From: Myxococcales bacterium
GTDB lineage: Bacteria; Myxococcota; Polyangia; Polyangiales; Polyangiaceae
DNA: 5,267 bases
NCBI GenBank assembly: GCA_020430865.1
Contig: JAGQIY010000403.1
Span: forward strand, 1-5,267
Reading direction: 5' to 3'
Shown here: positions 1-5,070 of the stretch, in pieces
Layout of the letters: the number at the start of each line of letters is the position of its first letter
How positions within the stretch are numbered: the first letter of the stretch is position 1
The notes under the pieces: model-generated
The model's input: only the letters and a program-made list of their open reading frames with translations
Told to the model about the DNA's origin: nothing
Databases searched by the model: none
Translations under genes and position numbers: made by a program

Positions 1-529
1 TACACTCTTTCTCTCCGCGCTGCCTCATCAGACCGAGCTCCGTCGCGATCGCAGTGCCGCTGCGCGCGGCCACGACCCAAGCCGTGAGCAGCGGCGCCAG
101 CTCCCGCACCACGAGGGTCACCAGGATCTGACCGAGCCGGCCGGTATCCAAGCCGGGCGCGACCAAGCGCGCCTGGAGCGCCGCGAGCGCGCCCACCAAG
201 GCACCCGCCGTCAGCATCAACGGCAGGCTCTGATAGGCGATGTGGAACACTTGCTCGATGCTGCTGCGGCGCGCTTCCCGGCGCGCTGACGTTTCCGCGC
301 TGATCAGCGCAGCCAGGCTGCGCGGGAGCCCGCGGAATACGCCCCAGAGCAGCTCCGACGCGCGGATCCCGCCGCGTCCGACCCACGCAACGCCGTCACC
401 GACGCTGGGTCTGGTTGGCGGCTCTTCGGCGGCGCGGGGATCGTAGGGTAGCGTGGGGCGGAGCGGACGAATCACCGGCGCCGGTTCCGGTGGGAGCCTC
501 AGGAGCGCTGAGGGCGGGACGCTCTGCAC
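1..529 (-). CDS. MlaE-family lipid ABC transporter permease (partial, C-terminus beyond window)
   Basis: Inner-membrane permease subunit of the Mla/Mce-type ABC systems that move phospholipids between inner and outer membrane. My translation of the minus strand from the GTG at 529 is open for 176 codons to the window edge. Residues 1-45 are Pro-rich and not typical of the family. Residues about 93-120 form a hydrophobic segment (HIAYQSLPLMLTAGALVGAL) matching the first MlaE membrane helix. Residues 141-169 carry the family signature, RELAPLLTA then AARSGTAIATELGLM, comparable to [27 protein letters not shown] in E. coli MlaE. The GTG is chosen because GAGGAG lies 5 bases upstream and because it overlaps the stop of the cyclase gene by one base (TAGTG). 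Family members are around 260 residues, so roughly the last 40-50% is missing here. A partner ATPase (MlaF-like) and substrate-binding MCE protein (MlaD-like) may follow beyond position 1, which I cannot see. The family call is secure; the lipid substrate is inferred. Confidence 0.88.
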   Translation of the reverse strand, partial: MQSVPPSALLRLPPEPAPVIRPLRPTLPYDPRAAEEPPTRPSVGDGVAWVGRGGIRASELLWGVFRGLPRSLAALISAETSARREARRSSIEQVFHIAYQSLPLMLTAGALVGALAALQARLVAPGLDTGRLGQILVTLVVRELAPLLTAWVVAARSGTAIATELGLMRQRGEKEC

Positions 530-1638
530 TAGCTCTCCTCGGGCTCGTTCACGAACGGCGCCAGGGCGACTCGGTTTCTTCCCGCGGCCTTCGCGCCGTA
601 GAGCGCCGCGTCGGCGCGCTCCACCAGCCGAGCCTGGACGTCATCTCGAGTCGCCTGGGCGATCCCGACGGAAATGGTGACCGATGGCAGGGGCACTTCG
701 TACTCGAGGCTCGCCTCGGCCACGGCTCTGCGCACTCGCTCCGCGGCGGCCTGAGCGCCCTGCAAGTCCGTATCGGGCAGCACCACGCAGAACTCCTCAC
801 CCCCATAGCGAGCAACGAGATCCGTGGGGCGAAAGCGCTCGCGAAGCACGCGTGCAACGCTGAACAGCACGAAGTCGCCCGCGCGGTGACCATGCTCGTC
901 GTTGAAGCGCTTGAAGTGATCCACGTCGATCATCACCACGCACATCGGCGCGCTCTGCATCGCGCTGCGCTTGATCTGGCGAGGTAACACCTCGTCCAGC
1001 CAGCGGCGGTTGTAGAGCCCCGTGAGGCCATCGACGCTTGCGTGACGCTGATATTCCTGGGCCAGCTTGCGGCTCTGCGCCACGGTGCCATTGCTGCCCC
1101 GGAGCCTTTCCGCAAGGATCGAAAGCAGGTTGAGCGCGACCTCGTGAGAGCCATGCACGAGTGACCAGAAGTGGTCACAGTCGAGCTCCAGCAGGGTCGC
1201 GTCGGTGTCCGCCACCACGAATGCGCTCCGGGGTTTTTCGTCCAGCAGTGCGAGCTCACCCACGGTCTCTCCCGGCTCCAGCACCGCGACCGGGTCGTTC
1301 TGCAGGCTCTCCACGTGCACCCGGAGCCGCCCATCCAGCACCAGATACATGCGATCCTCCACCTCTCCCGCGCGGATCAGCACCTGTCCCGGCGCGAGCT
1401 GGGGGCGAGGGCAGTCGCACAGGATCCCGAGCACCGACCGCGTGTCGACGTTCCGCAGCAGCACGATGTCCTTGTGCTCGCGCAGGCGCTTGAGCTCGTA
1501 CTCCAAGAGCAGCGCGCGGCTCCGGGAGCTCGGCACCGAGTCATTTGCGGCCAGATAGAGCTGCGGCCGCTCTGAAACGGCGATCGGCGGCGAATCGGGG
1601 ACGACGAGCAAGGCGGCAGGACGCTGGGAAGCAGACAT
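529..1638 (-). CDS. Diguanylate cyclase with N-terminal cyclic-nucleotide-binding-type sensor domain
   Basis: A 369-residue soluble enzyme predicted to make c-di-GMP from two GTP. Residues about 58-180 form a CRP-like cNMP-binding domain. Its phosphate-binding cassette at 123-143 reads GETVGELALLDEKPRSAFVV and keeps the Glu (E128), Arg (R137) and Ser (S138) that contact the cyclic nucleotide in CRP-type sites, so a cyclic nucleotide ligand is plausible but unproven. Residues about 185-200 are a short helical linker. The GGDEF domain spans about 200-360: DGLTGLYNRR (203-212), the metal-binding DVDHFKRFND (238-247), and the active-site loop RYGGEEF (277-283), an intact GGEEF variant. An RxxD inhibitory I-site (R270-P-T-D273) sits exactly five residues before GGEEF, so product feedback inhibition is expected. 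No signal peptide or membrane segment is visible; it is cytosolic. The ATG at 1638 lacks a strong Shine-Dalgarno; GGTGG nine bases upstream is the best candidate and lies in a palindrome. The stop overlaps the permease start. Confidence 0.93.
   Translation of the reverse strand: MSASQRPAALLVVPDSPPIAVSERPQLYLAANDSVPSSRSRALLLEYELKRLREHKDIVLLRNVDTRSVLGILCDCPRPQLAPGQVLIRAGEVEDRMYLVLDGRLRVHVESLQNDPVAVLEPGETVGELALLDEKPRSAFVVADTDATLLELDCDHFWSLVHGSHEVALNLLSILAERLRGSNGTVAQSRKLAQEYQRHASVDGLTGLYNRRWLDEVLPRQIKRSAMQSAPMCVVMIDVDHFKRFNDEHGHRAGDFVLFSVARVLRERFRPTDLVARYGGEEFCVVLPDTDLQGAQAAAERVRRAVAEASLEYEVPLPSVTISVGIAQATRDDVQARLVERADAALYGAKAAGRNRVALAPFVNEPEES
535..540 (-). promoter_or_regulatory. Ribosome binding site of the MlaE-like gene inside the cyclase 3' end
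   Basis: GAGGAG on the minus strand, 5 bases before the GTG at 529. It encodes two Glu codons near the end of the cyclase. It fixes the permease start and, with the TAGTG stop/start overlap, suggests translational coupling. Confidence 0.7.
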
Positions 1639-1651
1639 GTGGCTAAGCCAC
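1639..1651 (-). promoter_or_regulatory. 13-bp perfect palindrome abutting the cyclase start codon
   Basis: Plus-strand gtggctaagccac is a 6+1+6 perfect palindrome directly next to the cyclase ATG. In the mRNA it can fold as a 5-bp stem with a 3-base loop (GUGGC UUA GCCAC). The left arm contains most of GGTGG, the only Shine-Dalgarno-like sequence before this ATG. It could be a protein operator in the divergent intergenic region or a small RBS-masking hairpin. Function is inference. Confidence 0.35.
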
Positions 1652-1700
1652 CAGAACGGCCGTGATTCCGGATCCTTGAGCGGATTGGTACATTCACGGC

Positions 1701-2369
1701 ATGCGAGCTTTGCGGGATCCGAGGAGGCGGCTCCGGGTGTTCATCGAGCGGGGGTTGATCCCGAAGCTGCCGACGACGTGGCAGCTCTGGCAGGGACAGC
1801 TGGAGATGGCGCCCTACGTGGTGGCGCCGGACGCCGGAGACAACGCGCGCTACGAGGGGGCGCCCCTCGGGCATCCGCTACTGCGCACGCCGGTCGTGCT
1901 GGCCAACGTAGGGCTCGACCATTTCCGCGTGGGGCACGGCCTCCACGCCAAGCCCGAGAGCCTCTATCGGCACCTCAACTTCGTGTTCCACGAGGGCATG
2001 CCAGCGTTCGATCTCCAGCTCGTTCAGAGCGTTCCGGGAGGCCTCGAGGCGCTGCGCCGCTACACCCAGGCCATCGAAGACGGCTCGTCGCCCAAGGCGC
2101 GGCGCCAGCGTCGCTGGATCGACCGCGTCTTACCCAAGGCCTCCGACTACCGCCAGAAGTTCCTCGCACCCGGCGGCTGGATCGACCAGGCCGAAGCCTT
2201 CGATTACCCCACGGAAAAAGACGTGGCCGGCTTCCTGCGCCCGGAGTTCACGGACCTCGTGCGCTTCGCCAACCACTGCGCCGTCGCGTACCCGGCGTCG
2301 CCCCTGGAGCAGCGCCTCACGACGATCCCGAGCCACCTCGTCGGACTAGCCCGAAGACGCTTCGAATAG
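1701..2369 (+). CDS. Hypothetical soluble protein, family not recognised
   Basis: Encodes 222 residues and is the only plausible plus-strand gene. It is transcribed divergently from the cyclase across a 62-base gap. I do not recognise the family. No signal peptide, lipobox or membrane helix is seen, so a cytoplasmic location is likely. The N-terminus (residues 5-20) is Arg-rich. The centre holds a His-containing block: H74, H79 and H82 in a DHFRVGHGLH stretch, then H91 and H97 in HLNFVFHEG. The part around 115-150 is highly charged (EALRRYTQAIED, then a cluster of Arg/Lys). The His spacing could bind metal, but no known metalloenzyme motif is evident. The start is uncertain: the ATG at 1701 has no Shine-Dalgarno, whereas an in-frame GTG at 1737 follows GAGGAGG (1721-1727) by 9 bases and would give 210 residues. 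I kept the ATG because the residues between read as a continuous helix. The stop converges on the lipoprotein gene with a 29-base gap. Confidence 0.75.
   Translation: MRALRDPRRRLRVFIERGLIPKLPTTWQLWQGQLEMAPYVVAPDAGDNARYEGAPLGHPLLRTPVVLANVGLDHFRVGHGLHAKPESLYRHLNFVFHEGMPAFDLQLVQSVPGGLEALRRYTQAIEDGSSPKARRQRRWIDRVLPKASDYRQKFLAPGGWIDQAEAFDYPTEKDVAGFLRPEFTDLVRFANHCAVAYPASPLEQRLTTIPSHLVGLARRRFE
1721..1727 (+). promoter_or_regulatory. Strong Shine-Dalgarno supporting an alternative GTG start at 1737
   Basis: GAGGAGG nine bases before an in-frame GTG (1737-1739). It could mark the true start of the unrecognised gene. It could also be a chance product of the Arg-Arg codons (agg agg) if the ATG at 1701 is used. 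Confidence 0.4.
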
Positions 2370-2398
2370 GCGCTCTGTTCCTGGGGGTGAGGGGAGCC

Positions 2399-3346
2399 TC
2401 AGTTCGGCGGATCCCAGCAACAGCGGAAGCCGCGGTGGTGATCGCGGACGTCCCGGTTGGCGGTGACAGTCTGGGCGCACGCCGCCGTGCTCTGGTATGC
2501 GAGCCAATCGCCGCCGCGAGCAGAGCAGGAGTTACCGGAGCAAGAGTTCTCCCACTCCTGCACATTGCCGCTCATGTCGAAGACCGGAGCTTCCCCGGGG
2601 TAGTTTCCCGAGCAGGTGTTAAAGCCTCCGCAGAGAAAAGGGCCAGCGGTTGGAGAAACCAGGTCATTGCACCTGCCTTCGGCATACGAATTGCCATACG
2701 GAAACGCCCTGCTGCCGTTGAGAGAACAGGCGTTGTGCCATTGGTCCACGCTCGCGTTGGTCCTATCGGCAGCAGCTACCGCACCCCCCGACACCGCTCC
2801 GCAAAGGCGCTTCCCGGCCCATTCGCAGAACATATAGGCATCGCACCAGTCGATGCACGTGACAGGGTAGTTGGGCTTTGCGCCCGGGTCGTATGCGAAG
2901 GTGCCACAGCTGCTACCCATTTGGGGCGCGTAGTTGGTGTTGAAGCCGCAGCCTGTCGGTTGTCCGCTCAGGCTACCGAACGTCACGAACTCCTCGTACT
3001 GAGCGTTCGTAACCTCGGTAGTATCCACGCAGAAAAAGTCGTCTCCACCAAGGGTCATGCGACTCATCGACGGGCCTTTGAGGTTGGTGGGACAGGTGGT
3101 CGTGCCTCCGGTGCCACCGCCCCCGGTGTTGCCCGTACCTCCGATGTTGCCAGCGCCACCCGTGCCATCAGCGCCGGTCCCCGCCAGCCCCCCACTGCCG
3201 CTGTTGCCGGCCCCGGCGGTGCCGCCGCGGTCGCCGCCGACACCACCTGCGCCAGCGACGCTCAGATCGGGCTTGAACTCATCGAGGCCAATCAGCGAGG
3301 AGCAACCGAACACCAGAGCCGCAGAGAAGCACAGCGCGACGCGCAT
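2399..3346 (-). CDS. FGE/SUMF1-like domain lipoprotein, downstream paralog with short Gly-rich spacer
   Basis: A 315-residue exported lipoprotein. Residues 1-14 are a short signal peptide ending in a lipobox, V12-F13-G14-C15 (Phe at -2 is unusual). Residues about 31-81 are a Gly/Thr/Asn/Ala-rich spacer ending in GGTGNTGGGGTGG. Residues 85-315 form a formylglycine-generating-enzyme-like (C-type-lectin-related) fold. Visible family motifs are FFCVDTTEVTNAQYEEFV (104-121), PVTCIDWCDAYMFCEWAGKRLC (161-182), FPYGN (215-219), DMSGNVQEW (257-265), RGGDW (277-281) and GFRC (306-309). The family's usual RLPTEAEWE is replaced by RLCGAVSGG. The CxxxxC pair of aerobic FGE is absent: only C290 lies in that region. 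The domain has 17 cysteines, all matched in the paralog upstream, pointing to a disulfide-rich extracytoplasmic domain. Sulfatase activation is therefore unlikely; binding or a structural surface role is an inference. The ATG at 3346 has no clear Shine-Dalgarno and no in-frame start lies just upstream. It follows its paralog by 63 bases on the same strand, so co-transcription is likely. Confidence 0.9.
   Translation of the reverse strand: MRVALCFSAALVFGCSSLIGLDEFKPDLSVAGAGGVGGDRGGTAGAGNSGSGGLAGTGADGTGGAGNIGGTGNTGGGGTGGTTTCPTNLKGPSMSRMTLGGDDFFCVDTTEVTNAQYEEFVTFGSLSGQPTGCGFNTNYAPQMGSSCGTFAYDPGAKPNYPVTCIDWCDAYMFCEWAGKRLCGAVSGGAVAAADRTNASVDQWHNACSLNGSRAFPYGNSYAEGRCNDLVSPTAGPFLCGGFNTCSGNYPGEAPVFDMSGNVQEWENSCSGNSCSARGGDWLAYQSTAACAQTVTANRDVRDHHRGFRCCWDPPN
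2405..3094 (-). repeat. Duplicated FGE-domain segment, copy 1
   Basis: Codes for the domain from its first cysteine (C85) to the penultimate residues. It matches copy 2 at 3419-4108 at a constant offset of 1014 bases with no indels. Conservation is uneven: positions 2982-3094 differ from copy 2 at only two bases, and 2405-2464 at three, while the stretch encoding residues 283-293 is strongly diverged. Confidence 0.9.
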
Positions 3347-3409
3347 GGGGGTCTGCGTAACACGGATGGCCGAGTTGTCGGCTGGATTCTCGTGCGAATA
3401 CGAGCGCTG

Positions 3410-4588
3410 TTAGTTACTGGGCGGGTCCCAGCAGCAGCGGAAGCCGCGGTGGTGATCGCGGACGTCCCGGTTCGCGGTGACGACCGCGGCGCAGGCAGCA
3501 GCGGTGGAGTTGGAAAGCCAGTCACCCCCGCGAGACGAGCACGAGTTCCCGGAGCAAGAGTCCTCCCACTCCTGCACGTTGCCGCTCATGTCATAGACGG
3601 GAGCCTCCCCAGGGTAGTTGCCCGAGCACGTCGAGAAGCCGCCACAGAGGAACGGACCCGCACTCGGCGACGAAAGGTCGTTGCAACGACCGGAGGCGTA
3701 ACTGTTGCCGTACGGAAAGTTGCGGCTGCCGCTCAGGGTGCATGCATCGTACCATTGGTCCACGCTCGCGTTGGCCCTGTCGCCAGCAGCTACGGCACCA
3801 CCCGAGATCGCCCCGCAAAGGCGCTTTCCAGCCCATTCGCAGAACATGTAGGCGTCACACCAGTCGACGCAGCTCACCGGGTAGTTCGGCTTGTTCCCGG
3901 GATCGTAACCAAAGAGAGGACAGCTGCTACCCATCTGCGGCTCGTAGCTGGTGTTGAAGCTGCAACCCGCGGGTTGTCCGCTCAGGCTTCCGAAGGTCAC
4001 GAACTCCTCGTACTGAGCGTTCGTGACCTCGGTAGTATCCACGCAGAAAAAATCGTCTCCACCAAGGGTCATGCGACTCATCGACGGGCCTTTGAGGTTG
4101 GTGGGACAGGTAGTCGCGCCTGCAGACCCGCCGGTCCCACCGCCTCCGGTGTTGCCGGTCCCGCCAGCGCCACCGCCTCCGGTGTTGCCGGTGCCTCCAG
4201 CGTTGCCCGCGCCGGCGCTACCGCCGCCCCCGGTGTTGCCGGTGCCCCCAGTGTTGCCCGTACCAGCGCTACCGCCGCCCCCGGTGTTGCCGGTGCCTCC
4301 AGCGTTGCCCGTACCAGCGCTACCGCCGCCCCCGGTGTTGCCGGTGCCTCCAGTGTTGCCGGTGCCAGCGGTGCCGCCTTGCGCTGCCGTCCCGCCAGAA
4401 TTCGAACCCGCCGAGCCCGCCAGTCCTGCAGACCCTCCGTTGCTAACCCCTGCGCTGGCCCCGACCGCCCCGGTTCCGCCGGCTTCGGCCTCCTCGTAGC
4501 CATCGAAGGACACGAGACATCCCGAAGCGAGCACGCCGCCAAGCAGAGCGGCGCCGGAGGAAAAGCGAAGAAGACCCCGTCCAGTCAT
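3410..4588 (-). CDS. FGE/SUMF1-like domain lipoprotein, upstream paralog with 51-bp tandem repeats
   Basis: A 392-residue exported lipoprotein and the first gene of the paralogous pair. Residues 1-23 are a signal peptide with Arg residues (R4, R8), a hydrophobic core and lipobox A21-S22-G23-C24. Residues 36-158 are a long low-complexity spacer rich in Gly, Thr, Asn, Ser and Ala, with four copies of a 17-residue unit at 75-142. Residues 161-392 form the FGE-like domain: FFCVDTTEVTN (180-190), PVSCVDWCDAYMFCEWAGKRLC (237-258), FPYGN (291-295), DMSGNVQEW (333-341), RGGDW (353-357) and GFRC (382-385). It aligns gap-free with the downstream paralog, about 86% identical by hand count, with all 17 domain cysteines at a constant offset of 76. 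As there, the FGE catalytic cysteine pair is missing (only C366), so enzyme function is doubtful. The spacer presumably holds the domain away from the membrane anchor. The ATG at 4588 has only a distant GGAG (about 15 bases or more away) and no better start is in frame. Confidence 0.9.
   Translation of the reverse strand: MTGRGLLRFSSGAALLGGVLASGCLVSFDGYEEAEAGGTGAVGASAGVSNGGSAGLAGSAGSNSGGTAAQGGTAGTGNTGGTGNTGGGGSAGTGNAGGTGNTGGGGSAGTGNTGGTGNTGGGGSAGAGNAGGTGNTGGGGAGGTGNTGGGGTGGSAGATTCPTNLKGPSMSRMTLGGDDFFCVDTTEVTNAQYEEFVTFGSLSGQPAGCSFNTSYEPQMGSSCPLFGYDPGNKPNYPVSCVDWCDAYMFCEWAGKRLCGAISGGAVAAGDRANASVDQWYDACTLSGSRNFPYGNSYASGRCNDLSSPSAGPFLCGGFSTCSGNYPGEAPVYDMSGNVQEWEDSCSGNSCSSRGGDWLSNSTAAACAAVVTANRDVRDHHRGFRCCWDPPSN
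3419..4108 (-). repeat. Duplicated FGE-domain segment, copy 2
   Basis: Direct-repeat partner of 2405-3094. Both copies are in the same orientation and lie 324 bases apart, the gap holding the spacer and signal peptide of the downstream gene plus the 63-base intergenic region. Confidence 0.9.
4127..4366 (-). repeat. 51-bp coding tandem repeat, four copies plus a partial copy
   Basis: Four units at 4316-4366, 4265-4315, 4214-4264 and 4163-4213, each encoding a variant of GTGNTGGTGNTGGGGSA. A degenerate partial unit (GTGNTGGGGTGG) runs to 4127. Units differ by a few substitutions (T/A at the fifth residue, T/A at the second, SA/AG at the end). Inside each unit GTGNTG is itself repeated. Because 51 is divisible by 3, gain or loss of units would change spacer length without breaking the frame. 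Confidence 0.92.
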
Positions 4589-4655
4589 GTGCTGCGAAAG
4601 TTACTCCATCCCAGGGGTCAGTGTCGTGGGTTGGATCGCGGGCCCGAACGCGTCT

Positions 4656-4686
4656 CGACCCCGGCCGAAAAACTAGCTCGGGGTCG
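4656..4686 (-). terminator. Perfect 8-bp inverted repeat, possible terminator of the small secreted protein gene
   Basis: Arms cgaccccg (4656-4663) and cggggtcg (4679-4686) are exact reverse complements around a 15-base loop. It lies 28 bases past the stop at 4714 and about 67 bases before the ATG at 4588, the right place to separate the two units. No T-tract follows on the minus strand (the only T run is in the loop), so it is not a canonical intrinsic terminator; an operator or RNA-stabilising hairpin is also possible. Confidence 0.4.
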
Positions 4687-4713
4687 CGATCGTGGTTTGG
4701 GGGCAGGGAGCTG

Positions 4714-5013
4714 CTACTTGCGTGGCGGTGGCTTTGGCTCGTGCTTTTCCGCGTATTTCTTCGCCTTCTCGATTTGCTTTTTCGCTTGCTTCAGGTGCCA
4801 AATCGCCTTCGCTCGATGGCCGCCGAAGGGCGGCTTCACGCCATCGTTCTTTGCATCCTGGAGCTGTAGGATGGCCTTGTCCGTGTTGTCGCTAGCCAAG
4901 CTCAGGTTCGGGTCCGGCGCCGCGAACGCCATGCCGGCGTAGAACACGCCGGCGAGGGCCGCGCCGGCGCCAAGGGTCTTCAGGGTGCGCTGCTTCCAGT
5001 TGATCGTCTTCAT
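4714..5013 (-). CDS. Small secreted Lys-rich helical protein of unknown function
   Basis: Encodes 99 residues. Residues 1-31 are a typical Sec signal peptide: positive n-region (K2, K7, R9, K12), hydrophobic core LGAGAALAGVFYAGM and cleavage site AFA-AP after residue 31. There is no lipobox Cys, so the mature protein (about 68 residues) should be free in the periplasm or outside. The mature part has a predicted helix (TDKAILQLQDAKND, about 44-57), a PPFGGHR turn (FGGHR at 63-67) and a second Lys-rich helix (KAIWHLKQAKKQIEKAKKYAEKH) ending in a Pro/Lys tail. The two-helix arrangement around FGGHR resembles small exported hypothetical proteins common in soil bacteria; I know of no assigned function. 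The ATG at 5013 is chosen over an in-frame ATG at 5070 because GGGAGGA lies 7 bases upstream and the signal peptide starts there. The longer form would add 19 polar residues in front of the signal peptide. Confidence 0.82.
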   Translation of the reverse strand: MKTINWKQRTLKTLGAGAALAGVFYAGMAFAAPDPNLSLASDNTDKAILQLQDAKNDGVKPPFGGHRAKAIWHLKQAKKQIEKAKKYAEKHEPKPPPRK

Positions 5014-5020
5014 CGGTCGG

Positions 5021-5027
5021 TCCTCCC
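5021..5027 (-). promoter_or_regulatory. Ribosome binding site fixing the start of the small secreted protein
   Basis: GGGAGGA on the minus strand, 7 bases before the ATG at 5013. It is the strongest Shine-Dalgarno on this strand in the window and rules against the longer reading frame from 5070. Confidence 0.75.
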
Positions 5028-5052
5028 TCGCGTGGTTCCGGTAAGGCTTTGC

Positions 5053-5058
5053 ATCATA
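5053..5058 (-). promoter_or_regulatory. Candidate -10 element for the small secreted protein gene
   Basis: TATGAT on the minus strand, five of six matches to the sigma-70 consensus, would place transcription start about 30-35 bases before the ATG. No good -35 box is found 16-18 bases further upstream, so support is weak. Confidence 0.25.
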
Positions 5059-5070
5059 CGTGAGCGCCAA

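Noticed and set aside
415..987. Plus-strand frame opposite the cyclase and permease genes
   Set aside because: No domain content, and it is opposite well-supported GGDEF and MlaE coding sequence.
3389..3404. 5-bp stem-loop between the two lipoprotein genes
   Set aside because: Short stem with no T-tract in a 63-base gap between same-strand paralogs; too weak to call a terminator.
4163..4366. CRISPR-like array
   Set aside because: The repeats are directly adjacent without unique spacers and are in frame inside a lipoprotein gene.
4023..4499. Pro/Val-rich plus-strand frame (PPPVLPVPP repeats)
   Set aside because: It is the antisense reading of the Gly-rich spacer repeats; the minus strand has the signal peptide, lipobox and FGE-like domain.
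2399..4588. Diversity-generating retroelement target (these often use FGE/lectin-like folds with a variable C-terminus)
   Set aside because: No reverse transcriptase or template repeat is present in the window, and the codon differences between the paralogs in the variable loop are not confined to adenine positions.
2399..4588. Active sulfatase-modifying enzymes
   Set aside because: The catalytic CxxxxC pair is missing in both copies and no sulfatase gene is nearby.
1637..4942. Uninterrupted plus-strand reading frame of 1101 codons
   Set aside because: It runs antisense through both lipoprotein genes and out of frame through the plus-strand gene. It has no recognisable domain, and its internal repetition simply mirrors the paralog duplication. 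Long antisense open frames are expected in GC-rich DNA.
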